Of a stretch of 64,000 nt of DNA, positions 44,143 through 51,696 are shown one piece after another. Position 1 is the stretch's first letter. Each line of letters opens with the position of its first letter. The position numbers were made by a program, and so were the translations under genes. The notes beneath the pieces were generated by a model. The model had not been told where the DNA came from. It worked only from the letters and a program-made list of their open reading frames with translations, and searched no databases. Origin of the DNA: Clostridiaceae bacterium UBA6110 (GTDB lineage: Bacteria > Bacillota > Clostridia > Clostridiales > Clostridiaceae); NCBI GenBank assembly GCA_002428415.1, contig DIWI01000098.1:1-64000 (forward strand). Direction: 5' to 3'.

Positions 44143-45582
44143 CTAAAGTTCGCTTCCATTGCTTTCAATTACCTTCCTGTACCAGTTGAACGAATCCTTC
44201 CTGACTCTCCTGAGGTCCTTGAGGTCAGTTTCCTCCCTGTTGATGTACACGAAGCCGTACCTCTTCTGGTAGCCGTTAAGCCATGAGAGCAGGTCTGTGA
44301 ATGACCAGGTGCAGTAGCCGATGAGGTCAACCCCGTCAGTGACAGCTTCCCTGCAGGCAAGGATATGGGCCGAAAGGTAGCCGATTCTGTAGTCGTCATG
44401 GACCTTGTCATCCTCAGTAAGCTTGTCATACTCGCCGAGCCCGTTCTCAGTAATGAGTACCGGAAGTCCGTACCTTCCTGTGATTCTCCTGAGTGCAACC
44501 CTCAGGCCTTCAGGGTCTATGGTCCAGTCCCAGTTGGTTCTTTCCAGGTAATCATTTGAGGCTGTCCTGTACACTCCCGGGATTCCTGTGGATTTTGCAG
44601 TCCCCTTCTCTCCTGTAGTGTTCATCTCCAGCTTCTCACCGACTCCGTCCAAAGGGTTAGCCTCATAGGTAGTGGTCTGATAGTAGTTAAGACCCATGAA
44701 GTCGGGTTTTCCCTGCCTGAAAAGCTCAAGGTCTCCGGGAAGGACTTCCGGTGCAATGCCCAGTCCTTTGTAAAGTTCCATTGCAGCCTTTGGATATTCT
44801 CCCCACGCATAGACGTCCATCCACCAGTGGGAAAGGATTTCTTCGGCATCCTCGGATGCGAGGATGTCTTCCGGTCTGCTGGTCCTGGGGTATGCCGGCG
44901 AATAAGCGAAGCTGGGACCGATTTTCCCGTTAGGGACCATTTCCCTGAATGACGCTATAGCCCTTGCATTGGCAAGGAATGCGTTGTGGTTGGCCTGAAG
45001 CATCCTCTTCTTGTCCTTGACTCCCGGTGGATGCATTCCTGTCATGTAGCCGAATCCTATGAATATATTCTGCTCGTTCAGAGATACCCAGTACCTTACC
45101 CTGTCTCCGAAGCTCCTGAAGCAGACCCTTGCATATTCATCGAAGTCATCAGCTATCCTTCTCGATTCGAAACCGCCGTATTCATCGAGGAGTGCCTGAG
45201 GAAGGTCCCAATGATAAAGTGTAATGACGGGCTCTATCCCGTTTTTCAGAAGCTCGTCAATAAGGTCGCTGTAGAACCTAATGCCAGCCTCATTTACCCT
45301 GCCCCTTCCTTCAGGCAGGATCCTTGCCCAGGCTATTGAGAACCTGTATGCCCTCAGTCCCATCTCGGCCATCAGCGCCACATCTTCCCTGTACCTGTTG
45401 TAGTGGTCTGCCGCCACATCTCCATTGGAGTTCCTGAAGGTCGTTCCGGGCAGCTTTGCATAGATATCCCAGACAGATAGTCCCTTTCCGTCTGCATCCC
45501 ATGCACCCTCTACCTGATATGCTGCAGATGCGCTTCCCCATAGGAAGCCTTCCGGAAATGGCTTTAGTTCCCTGTGAAACAT
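44143..45582 (-). CDS. Glycoside hydrolase family 1 beta-glucosidase, probably 6-phospho
   Basis: The 479-residue protein has the GH1 layout: FPEGFLWGSASAAYQVEGAW, acid/base Glu in SLNEQN, and nucleophile Glu in LITENGLG. Near the end, DLLSW...QKRYGFVYIN keeps Ser, Lys and Tyr at places that bind the phosphate in 6-phospho-beta-glucosidases, so phosphorylated cellobiose-type sugars are the likely substrate. The usual NEP is NEQ here, a conservative variation. ATG 45582 follows AAGGAAGG; a TTG 18 bases upstream is too early. It complements the GH4 enzyme encoded at 7939-9258. Confidence 0.88.
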   Translation of the reverse strand: MFHRELKPFPEGFLWGSASAAYQVEGAWDADGKGLSVWDIYAKLPGTTFRNSNGDVAADHYNRYREDVALMAEMGLRAYRFSIAWARILPEGRGRVNEAGIRFYSDLIDELLKNGIEPVITLYHWDLPQALLDEYGGFESRRIADDFDEYARVCFRSFGDRVRYWVSLNEQNIFIGFGYMTGMHPPGVKDKKRMLQANHNAFLANARAIASFREMVPNGKIGPSFAYSPAYPRTSRPEDILASEDAEEILSHWWMDVYAWGEYPKAAMELYKGLGIAPEVLPGDLELFRQGKPDFMGLNYYQTTTYEANPLDGVGEKLEMNTTGEKGTAKSTGIPGVYRTASNDYLERTNWDWTIDPEGLRVALRRITGRYGLPVLITENGLGEYDKLTEDDKVHDDYRIGYLSAHILACREAVTDGVDLIGYCTWSFTDLLSWLNGYQKRYGFVYINREETDLKDLRRVRKDSFNWYRKVIESNGSEL

Positions 45583-45605
45583 GTTGCACCTTCCTTTCAA
45601 ATTAT

Positions 45606-45624
45606 GCCGCAGGCTGTCTGCGGC
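45606..45624 (-). terminator. Hairpin between MurG-like and GH1 genes
   Basis: GCCGCAG and CTGCGGC form a 7-bp stem with a 5-base loop, followed leftward by ATAATTTG. Confidence 0.65.
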
Positions 45625-45647
45625 TTAAAATCATTTACTCGGATCAC

Positions 45648-46712
45648 TTATGCCTTTGAATACTTCTCGATTAGCTCTACTGCGAGATCAGTGCCGTTGA
45701 CTGCCTTGTCCGCTGACATTGAAGCCGTATAGGTGTCTCTCTTCCTGTAGAGCTCGCTAAGGCTCATGAAGAGGGTTTCGCTTGTCAGGTCCTCTTCCCT
45801 GAGCACCATGGAGTATCCTTTGGACCTGAAGCTCTCCGCATTCTGAATCTGGTCTCCTCTGCTTGAAGCCAGAGGAAGCGGGATGAGAAGGTTCGGCTTT
45901 CTCAGGGCAAGGAATTCAAATATTGAATTGGAGCCAGCCCTTGAGACTACCATGTCAGATAGCGCAAGGACATCCTTCATCTCTTCCCTCAGGTATTCGA
46001 ACTGACGATAACCATCTGCTCCATCAAGCCTGTTATCCAGATTTCCTTTTCCACAAAGGTGGATAACATCGAACTCTCCAGTTATCCTCTGGAGTATGCC
46101 CCTTACAGCCTGGTTTATCTTAACAGAACCTATGCTGCCACCCATTACCAGTATTACAGGCTTCACACCTGAAAATCCAGTGAGTTCAATAGCCTTTACC
46201 CTGTCTCCCTGGAAAAGCTCCTCACGTATTATGCTGCCTGCAAGTATCCCCTTTTCTCCTGTATGCTTAAGCGTTTCAGGGAATGTCACGAGAAGCTTGT
46301 CGCAGAATCTCATCGAGATCCTGTTCGCGAGTCCTGGTGTCATGTCGGACTCGTGGGAGAGCACAGGTATCTTCAGAATGCTTGCAGCGATAACCACTGG
46401 TACGCTGACGAAGCCACCCTTCGAGAATACGATTGATGGCTTTTCCTTCCTGAGCACTGAAAGCGCATCGAAGATGCCCTTCACAACCTTGAAGGGGTCG
46501 GTAATATTCTTAAGGTCAATGTATCTTCTGAGCTTCCCTGAGGAAATGGCATGATACCTTATTCCTTCCTTCTCTATTATGGTACGTTCTATTCCATCTC
46601 TGGACCCTATGTATGCTATCTCATATTGCAGCTTCCTGAGCTTGGGCATTAGCGCGAGGTTTGGGTTGACATGTCCCGCCGTGCCTCCGCCAGTCATAAT
46701 AATCTTCTTCAA
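45648..46712 (-). CDS. murG: UDP-N-acetylglucosamine transferase, MurG family
   Basis: MurG adds GlcNAc to lipid I on the inner face of the membrane, making lipid II. The 354-residue protein shows TGGGTAGHVNPNLAL, IVFSKGGFVSVPVVIAA, PVLSHESDMTPGLANR and the donor-site SRAGSNSIFEFLAL with LPLASSRGDQIQNA. The TTG at 46712 lies eight bases after GGAAAGG and gives the family-like MKKIIMTGGGTAGH. The gene is not inside an mra/mur cluster, as expected for this scattered clostridial type, so a second murG elsewhere in the genome is possible. Confidence 0.88.
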   Translation of the reverse strand: MKKIIMTGGGTAGHVNPNLALMPKLRKLQYEIAYIGSRDGIERTIIEKEGIRYHAISSGKLRRYIDLKNITDPFKVVKGIFDALSVLRKEKPSIVFSKGGFVSVPVVIAASILKIPVLSHESDMTPGLANRISMRFCDKLLVTFPETLKHTGEKGILAGSIIREELFQGDRVKAIELTGFSGVKPVILVMGGSIGSVKINQAVRGILQRITGEFDVIHLCGKGNLDNRLDGADGYRQFEYLREEMKDVLALSDMVVSRAGSNSIFEFLALRKPNLLIPLPLASSRGDQIQNAESFRSKGYSMVLREEDLTSETLFMSLSELYRKRDTYTASMSADKAVNGTDLAVELIEKYSKA

Positions 46713-46818
46713 ATCAAACACCTTTCCGGATCCTTGTCCGATAAAATATCTCAAATACATTATAGCGTGAATTGAAGACATAGGCTCAGAATCTTTATAC
46801 CAAATCAGGGATTTCTGC

Positions 46819-46992
46819 TATAATCGAAGTGGGACAACGGTTCCAATAATAACGAGGAGTGGTGTTTTATGATAGATTTGAGGATTGCTGAAGGAAGACC
46901 CTCTGAGACTTAAGCCCCGGATTCGTCAAAGGGGTCTTCGATTAAACCACAGATATCCGGGGTAATCTTAATATAAGGAGACCACAGGAAAT
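46819..46992 (+). promoter_or_regulatory. rsgA promoter (-10) and structured leader
   Basis: TATAAT at 46819-46824 is the likely -10. The leader of about 160 bases contains a 14-codon ORF and four complementary segments: GAAGACCCT (46894-46902), CCCCGGAT (46915-46922), GGGTCTTC with preceding G (46931-46939) and ATCCGGGG (46955-46962). First pairs with third (9 bp, one G-U) and second with fourth (8 bp). Because the pairs interleave they form either an H-type pseudoknot or mutually exclusive hairpins ahead of the AAGGAG at 46975-46980. Confidence 0.6.
46869..46913 (+). CDS. Possible 14-residue leader peptide ORF
   Basis: ATG 46869 lies nine bases after GAGGAG (46854-46859) and the frame runs MIDLRIAEGRPSET to TAA at 46911-46913. 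It is not in frame with rsgA, and an in-frame TAA at 46969-46971 rules out a longer rsgA. Its last codons overlap the first pairing segment of the leader, so a ribosome translating it would disrupt that stem. Translation is inferred from the ribosome binding site only. Confidence 0.45.
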   Translation: MIDLRIAEGRPSET

Positions 46993-48060
46993 TTGAATAA
47001 GGAAACAATTCCAATAACAAGAAAAGAAGAGGCAAATTCACTTTTCCCCGGAGCTTTCGCAGGAAGGATAGCCGAAGAGGAAAAGGAACTGTATACCGTA
47101 ATAACATCAAAAGGGACAATGCTGGCTTCTGTAACCGGAAAGATGATGCAGTCCGCCTTGTCAAGGGAAGACTATCCTGCAGTCGGCGACTATGTCGCCC
47201 TGGACAGGGAGGACGACAGCTCCGGTTTCGGAAGGATCCTCGGAGTTCTCAAAAGAAGCACATGCATCAGAAGGAAGGCTGCAGGCGATACTACCGACAT
47301 ACAGGTGATCGCGGCGAACGTAGACTTGCTGTTCCTCACCATGGCTCTAAATCAGGACTTCAACATACGAAGACTTGAAAGGTACATTGCAGTGGCAAAG
47401 GAGAGCGGCAGCGAATCAATAATCCTTCTTACAAAGCTTGACCTGGCTGAAGACCTGGACAAAAAGCTCGAAGAGGTAAGCAAAGCGTCCTCCGGAGGAA
47501 GAGTCATCCTGCTAAGCAACATAACAGGAGAAGGTGTCGATGAAGTCAGGGAACTGATCTCTGAAGGTATAACTGCGGCTTTCATCGGCTCATCAGGCAT
47601 AGGAAAATCAAGTGTCATCAACTCCCTTCTTGGTGAAGAATCACTGGCCATAGGCGGTCTCAGGAAGGGTGATGGCAAAGGCAGGCACACTACCACACAC
47701 AGGGAACTTATCATTCTGCCATCAGGCGGAATGGTAATCGACACCCCCGGCATGAGGGAGCTCCATCTGCTTGACGACATTTCAGGAGTAGATGAGGCAT
47801 TCTCTGACATTCTTTCACTTTCTTCCGCATGCAGGTTCAAGGACTGCTCCCACAGGGCTGAGCCTGGTTGCAGGATCCAGGAAGCCATTGCAGATGGAAT
47901 TCTTGACAGAAAAAGACTTGAAAGCTATGAAAAGCTCCAGAAGGAAGCGAGACACATGGCTGCTGCCATGGATGACAGGATCCGCAGGGAGAAGAAGGCT
48001 GAAAACAAAAAGCTGGGTAAGCTCATCAAGGAAATCACGAAAGACAGGAGGAAGGTATAA
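46993..48060 (+). CDS. rsgA: Ribosome small subunit-dependent GTPase RsgA
   Basis: RsgA is a circularly permuted GTPase that checks late 30S maturation. The 355-residue protein has an N-terminal OB-fold (about 20-95), then G4 (TKLD), G5-like, the P-loop GSSGIGKSSVIN (G1) and DTPGMRE (G3) in permuted order, and a C-terminal zinc domain with CRFKDCSHRAEPGC. The start is TTG with AAGGAG 12 bases before it, a rather long gap, so start efficiency may be low or controlled by the leader. Three tandem hairpins follow the stop codon. Confidence 0.93.
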   Translation: MNKETIPITRKEEANSLFPGAFAGRIAEEEKELYTVITSKGTMLASVTGKMMQSALSREDYPAVGDYVALDREDDSSGFGRILGVLKRSTCIRRKAAGDTTDIQVIAANVDLLFLTMALNQDFNIRRLERYIAVAKESGSESIILLTKLDLAEDLDKKLEEVSKASSGGRVILLSNITGEGVDEVRELISEGITAAFIGSSGIGKSSVINSLLGEESLAIGGLRKGDGKGRHTTTHRELIILPSGGMVIDTPGMRELHLLDDISGVDEAFSDILSLSSACRFKDCSHRAEPGCRIQEAIADGILDRKRLESYEKLQKEARHMAAAMDDRIRREKKAENKKLGKLIKEITKDRRKV

Positions 48061-48121
48061 CCTTCCTTTTAGAAGGAAGGTATTATCTTCCTTTCAGGAG
48101 GAAGGCTTAGGCCTTCCTTTT
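48046..48121 (+). terminator. Three tandem 25-base hairpin repeats after rsgA
   Basis: Three 25-base units of the form AGGAGGAAGG-N5-CCTTCCTTTT lie head to tail at 48046-48070, 48071-48095 and 48096-48121. Each can fold on itself or pair with a neighbour and each ends in T residues. The first unit contains the last rsgA codons and its TAA. They probably act as serial terminators that arose by duplication. Confidence 0.75.
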
Positions 48122-48229
48122 CCGCTTCAGAGAAAATAACCGCAGGTAAGACAAAAATTAACACAATGTATGTGAGGTCCACCTAAAGCTTTGCTATAAT
48201 ATTTTTACAGGCAAAATGAGGTGATCTTA

Positions 48230-48739
48230 TTGAAATTTATAGAAGCATCCACTATATCTGAAGAACGATTCAGAGAATATTTATCAGAATGGTATGGCGC
48301 TAATGAGAAAATCGTACCAATGTCAACTGATATCTCGAACAAAGGCTTCAATGCATGGCGGGAGGAAACAATCGCATTTCGAAATGAGAAGACTGTTCCG
48401 GATTGGTTTGTCCGTTCGGAAACCTACTTCCTTTGCGAAGACAACGGCTATATCCTGGGTTCAGCAAACATAAGATACGCATTGAATGACAAGCTTCTGA
48501 TGTCAGGCGGCCATATCGGATATGGGATCAGGCCATCTGAAAGAAGCAAGGGCTATGCTTTCATCATCCTGAAGCTTGCGCTGGATAAGCTTGCATCGAA
48601 TGGAATCAAGAAGGCGCTGCTGACAGTAGCAAGATCAAACAGGGATTCAAGGAATGTAATCAGGAAAGCTCATGGAATCCTTGAGAACAGCTATGAAAAG
48701 GATGGAGATGTCATAGAAAGGTATTGGATTAGCCTTTAG
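48230..48739 (+). CDS. GNAT-family N-acetyltransferase
   Basis: The 169-residue protein has the GNAT core: an acceptor-side N-terminal half, then GGHIGYGIRPSERSKGYAF with the acetyl-CoA pyrophosphate-binding R-x-x-G-x-A variant, and SNRDSRNVIRKAHGILEN typical of motif B. The layout (long N-terminal part, FLCEDNGYILGSANIRY) is like predicted acetyltransferases of COG3981. Substrate unknown. TTG 48230 lies six bases after GAGGTG; a GTG 9 bases upstream overlaps that site. TATAAT lies about 30 bases upstream. A terminator follows. Confidence 0.85.
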   Translation: MKFIEASTISEERFREYLSEWYGANEKIVPMSTDISNKGFNAWREETIAFRNEKTVPDWFVRSETYFLCEDNGYILGSANIRYALNDKLLMSGGHIGYGIRPSERSKGYAFIILKLALDKLASNGIKKALLTVARSNRDSRNVIRKAHGILENSYEKDGDVIERYWISL

Positions 48740-48778
48740 AAGAAAAACAGGATTTTCAGACAGGAATTTAATATGTCA

Positions 48779-48804
48779 AAAGGCAGGCCCGGCGGCCTGC
48801 CTTT
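48779..48804 (+). terminator. Rho-independent terminator
   Basis: AAAGGCAGGCC and GGCCTGCCTTT form an 11-bp stem with a 4-base loop after the acetyltransferase gene. Confidence 0.85.
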
Positions 48805-48849
48805 CGCATTCAAATATTCAACTTAATTCTAAATTAATCTGGTTTTGTC

Positions 48850-49704
48850 CTATAGCAGCTTGTTTATAACAACGCTTGAGGTGCTTTCCCTGTTCTTCGA
48901 GGATTCCTTGTAGTTTCTCCTGAAGTATTCCACGTAAAGAACATCAAGAAGATACAGCTGTGCAAGCTTCGCCGACAGGGAGCCTCCCTGGAGAGGACCT
49001 TCCTTCGCTCCGCAGAGGAGAGTTATGTCCGCATAGGTCGTTAGGGGTGATTTGGAAAACCTTGTTACCGCGATGACCTTGGCACCCTTCCTTTTTGCAG
49101 TCTTTGCCAGGTCTATGGTATCCTTCGTGGAGCCTGAATAAGAGATTATTATCGCAACATCCTTCTTGGTCAGAAGAGATGCTGATATTACCTGGAGATG
49201 CGAGTCAAGGGAACACTCCGTCTTTGGAGTTATCCTCATGAACTTGATCTTTCCTTCCATGGCCGTCATCAGGGAAGCCCCCACTCCGTAGAAATGGATG
49301 CTGTCTGCCTTGGTGAGATAGTCTATTGCGGTGGAGATATCCTCTTCCTTAATAAGCTTCCTCGTCTCATTGAGGGCATTGATGTTGGAATTGAGGATCT
49401 TTGTAGCCACCTCGTCTATTCCGTCTTCTATAGTTATGTCGTTTGACAACTGTGGAGTAATGTCCTCCATTGCCGAGCTGTGTGCAAGAGCGATCTTGAA
49501 ATCCTGATAACCCTTGAAGTCAAGGGACCTGCAGAATCTGAACACGCTTGACTCTCCGACGCCGCATGCATCGGCAAGGTCGATTATCGACATGTATATG
49601 GCGTCCTTGGTATTGCCCAGAATGTAGTCAGCAACCTTCTTTTCCGTATTGGTAAATGAATTGTATCTTGAATTTATAAGTGAAAATACATCCACCTTGT
49701 TCAT
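48850..49704 (-). CDS. RpiR/MurR-family transcriptional regulator
   Basis: The 284-residue protein has an N-terminal HTH_6 domain (about 1-77, SFTNTEKKVADYIL, DLADACGVGESSVFRFCRSL) and a C-terminal SIS sugar-isomerase domain (about 110-250, IHFYGVGASLMTAMEGKIKF, DVAIIISYSGSTKDTIDLA). Such regulators sense phosphosugars or amino sugars. No sugar operon lies beside it; the GH1 and GH4 genes in the window are possible but unproven targets. The start follows GGGGTG. It is monocistronic. Confidence 0.93.
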   Translation of the reverse strand: MNKVDVFSLINSRYNSFTNTEKKVADYILGNTKDAIYMSIIDLADACGVGESSVFRFCRSLDFKGYQDFKIALAHSSAMEDITPQLSNDITIEDGIDEVATKILNSNINALNETRKLIKEEDISTAIDYLTKADSIHFYGVGASLMTAMEGKIKFMRITPKTECSLDSHLQVISASLLTKKDVAIIISYSGSTKDTIDLAKTAKRKGAKVIAVTRFSKSPLTTYADITLLCGAKEGPLQGGSLSAKLAQLYLLDVLYVEYFRRNYKESSKNRESTSSVVINKLL

Positions 49705-49871
49705 ATGGCACCCCTTGTCCTCATGTATATTATCGGCATTTCGATTTTATCTTCTGAAAAAAATATCCTTCAGTTACTATTTTAATCAAAATTTCACCTC
49801 ATTACTACAAATATTTATCTGAAGAATAAATATTTGCATGAACATTTGACAATAGTTGATAAAATATGGAA

Positions 49872-49900
49872 ATACCGCAGAGACAATCACTCTGCGGTAT
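49872..49900 (-). terminator. Terminator of the PadR-HAAS unit
   Basis: ATACCGCAGAG and CTCTGCGGTAT form an 11-bp stem with a 7-base loop, followed leftward by TTTCCATATTTT. Confidence 0.82.
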
Positions 49901-49923
49901 GGGTTGTTTCAACCTTTAGTTTT

Positions 49924-50895
49924 TCAGTCGTTGTACTTTATTCCTTTGTAGAAATTGGTGATCGTCTCAATCGCGTATCCAAAGAATGCCACATAGATGA
50001 TGAAGTCCCTTAACTTCTCGAACATTCCAAGGAGAAAGCCGGTTGCATCGATTGACCTGAAGTATTCGAAGAATGCAGGATTGTAGATTGACTGGTCCCT
50101 GAATACCGTATAGAAGCAGACTATGGAAATGCTTGACATCAGGAATGATACGATGGCTACCTTAAGGTTCCATCTGCCATAAATATACTTCACAACATCT
50201 CTCAGAATGCCTACGGCAAACATGATGACAAACAGCCAGGCATAGCTTCTGATCTTTGTTATGTCAAAAACCGGAATTACAGTAACGCCTCCTGATTCAC
50301 TCACATATGCTGCAAAGACTCCAGGGAAAAGAAGAATCAGTCCGGTGAAGAGCGTTGTAAAGAATATGCTGACAGCTGATTCAATCCTGCTTATCCTCGA
50401 TTCGTCCTTCGGTACCTTTTCAAGGCTTCTGGCACTGAATGGCTTTCCATCATTAAGGATGTCCCCTTCTCCGTACCTTTCGATCAGGTAGAAGATCAAA
50501 GTGACGTAAGCAGCGCCCTGCATTGATGCAGATACTATGGATGAGATATAGCCGATAATGAATTCAAAGGGTCCCTTTCCGCCAGACAGGAGTGCTAATC
50601 CGGTTGCAATTGAAATTCCGATGAATATGCAGAATATGACTATCTTAAGGACGAACAGGTAGCTTCCGAAAAAACGGGGTCCTATGAGGTGCTTCTGGTC
50701 CATGTAGTTTACTGCTAAAGTCTCCGGTCTGCCAAGCTCCTCGATTGCCCTCTCGATTTTCTCCTCCTCTGTCCCTGAATCGTAGCCTTCTGCCATATCA
50801 AGGATTATGCTTCTTATTTCCTTCCCGATTTCCTCTCTCTGCTTTGCAGGAAGCCTTCTGGTCACTGCATAAACATACCTTTCAATATATTCCAT
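49924..50895 (-). CDS. HAAS-domain (DUF1700-like) membrane protein
   Basis: The 323-residue protein begins with the HAAS/DUF1700-type helical domain (MEYIERYVYAVTRRLPAKQR, EIRSIILDMAEGY, ERAIEELGRPETLAVNYMD), which is typically encoded next to PadR regulators. Six or so membrane segments follow (about 80-110, 115-150, 185-210, 230-250, 260-280, 295-315). Its function is unknown; sensing or membrane stress signalling is proposed for the family. The start at 50895 follows GGAGG and comes 1 base after the PadR stop, so translation is coupled. Confidence 0.88.
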   Translation of the reverse strand: MEYIERYVYAVTRRLPAKQREEIGKEIRSIILDMAEGYDSGTEEEKIERAIEELGRPETLAVNYMDQKHLIGPRFFGSYLFVLKIVIFCIFIGISIATGLALLSGGKGPFEFIIGYISSIVSASMQGAAYVTLIFYLIERYGEGDILNDGKPFSARSLEKVPKDESRISRIESAVSIFFTTLFTGLILLFPGVFAAYVSESGGVTVIPVFDITKIRSYAWLFVIMFAVGILRDVVKYIYGRWNLKVAIVSFLMSSISIVCFYTVFRDQSIYNPAFFEYFRSIDATGFLLGMFEKLRDFIIYVAFFGYAIETITNFYKGIKYND

Positions 50896-50896
50896 C

Positions 50897-51238
50897 TCAT
50901 TTTCCTCCTTCAATGAGCCTTTCCATAAGCTTTGCCATGGACCTCCACTCTTTCTTGAGGTCACTCAGAATTCCATTGCCGTAGTCTGTAAGTCTGTAGT
51001 ACTTTCTCGGCTTGCCTGTGTCCGTATCCCACATAGATTCCAGAAGCCCCTGTTTCTCGAGTCTCCTGAGCAGCGGGTAAAGCGTTCCTGAATCTATCTT
51101 CAATCCTATATCGTCAAGCGTCGTATTCAGTGAGTATCCGTACTGAGGCTTCTCAAGCTGGCTCAGGACACCCAGAACCAGAAATCCTCTCCGGAATTCT
51201 GAAACCAATCCCTCATATGTTTCATCTCTCTTTTCCAT
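50897..51238 (-). CDS. PadR-family transcriptional regulator
   Basis: The 113-residue protein is a PadR-like winged-helix repressor: FLVLGVLSQLEKPQYGYSLN, the recognition and wing region SGTLYPLLRRLEKQGLLES and KYYRLTDYG, and a C-terminal dimerisation helix. It is encoded just upstream of the HAAS membrane protein. The promoter carries an inverted repeat in its spacer, which suggests autorepression. Start follows AGGAGG. Confidence 0.94.
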   Translation of the reverse strand: MEKRDETYEGLVSEFRRGFLVLGVLSQLEKPQYGYSLNTTLDDIGLKIDSGTLYPLLRRLEKQGLLESMWDTDTGKPRKYYRLTDYGNGILSDLKKEWRSMAKLMERLIEGGK

Positions 51239-51257
51239 GTCCTCGCCTCCTGATTAC

Positions 51258-51287
51258 ATTATAGTGTGCGATGCACAGTATTGTAAA
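51258..51287 (-). promoter_or_regulatory. padR promoter with inverted-repeat operator
   Basis: Leftward, TTTACA (51287-51282) and TATAAT (51263-51258) are 18 bases apart. The spacer holds TGTGC-GAT-GCACA (51265-51277), a perfect 5-bp inverted repeat with a 3-base centre. Autoregulation by PadR is the likely use. Confidence 0.65.
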
Positions 51288-51376
51288 TATGTTAGTATTA
51301 AAATTCGATTAATATTGTGTAAATTAGTTGTCCTGTAATTTGAAACCTCCTGCTACGCAGTGGCATCAAGCTTTTT

Positions 51377-51404
51377 TTGCAATTGTGCCTCAGTGTGATA
51401 TAAT
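51377..51404 (+). promoter_or_regulatory. Promoter of the SCIFF locus
   Basis: TTGCAA (51377-51382) and TATAAT (51399-51404) are 16 bases apart, about 32 bases before the scfA start codon. Confidence 0.7.
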
Positions 51405-51435
51405 GTCAATGCAATACAATTTAGGGAGGTGCGAT

Positions 51436-51582
51436 ATGAAGAAACACATCAGGACCTTGACACAGAGTACCCTTAAGAAAAGTGCTGCAAAAGGCGGTTG
51501 CGGAGAATGTCAGACTTCGTGCCAGTCGGCATGCAAGACATCCTGCACAGTAGCAAACCAGGAGTGCGAGAGGGAAAGATAA
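51436..51582 (+). CDS. scfA: SCIFF peptide precursor (six Cys in forty-five residues)
   Basis: The 48-residue peptide is the precursor of a thioether-bridged (sactipeptide/ranthipeptide-type) natural product. It has the conserved leader MKKHIRTLTQSTLKKSA and the core AKGGCGECQTSCQSACKTSC with six cysteines at positions 22, 25, 29, 33, 37 and 44. The start lies five bases after GGGAGGT. The maturase gene follows after an intrinsic terminator. SCIFF is nearly universal in Clostridia; its biological role is unclear, with quorum-sensing-like effects proposed. Confidence 0.96.
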   Translation: MKKHIRTLTQSTLKKSAAKGGCGECQTSCQSACKTSCTVANQECERER

Positions 51583-51599
51583 AGCCCTTAAGGCTCCGG

Positions 51600-51633
51600 A
51601 AAAGGGTCTGGAGGATGCTTCAGCCCTTTTTTT
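51600..51633 (+). terminator. Terminator between scfA and scfB
   Basis: AAAAGGG-T-CTG pairs with CAG-CCCTTTT (10 bp with one bulged T) around a 10-base loop and ends in seven T. Partial read-through would give much more precursor peptide than maturase. Confidence 0.82.
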
Positions 51634-51696
51634 CTTTTTCAGGGAACGGGTATACAATTCATTTTTTTGGCATAGCCAATTCTGGGAGGAATAAAC

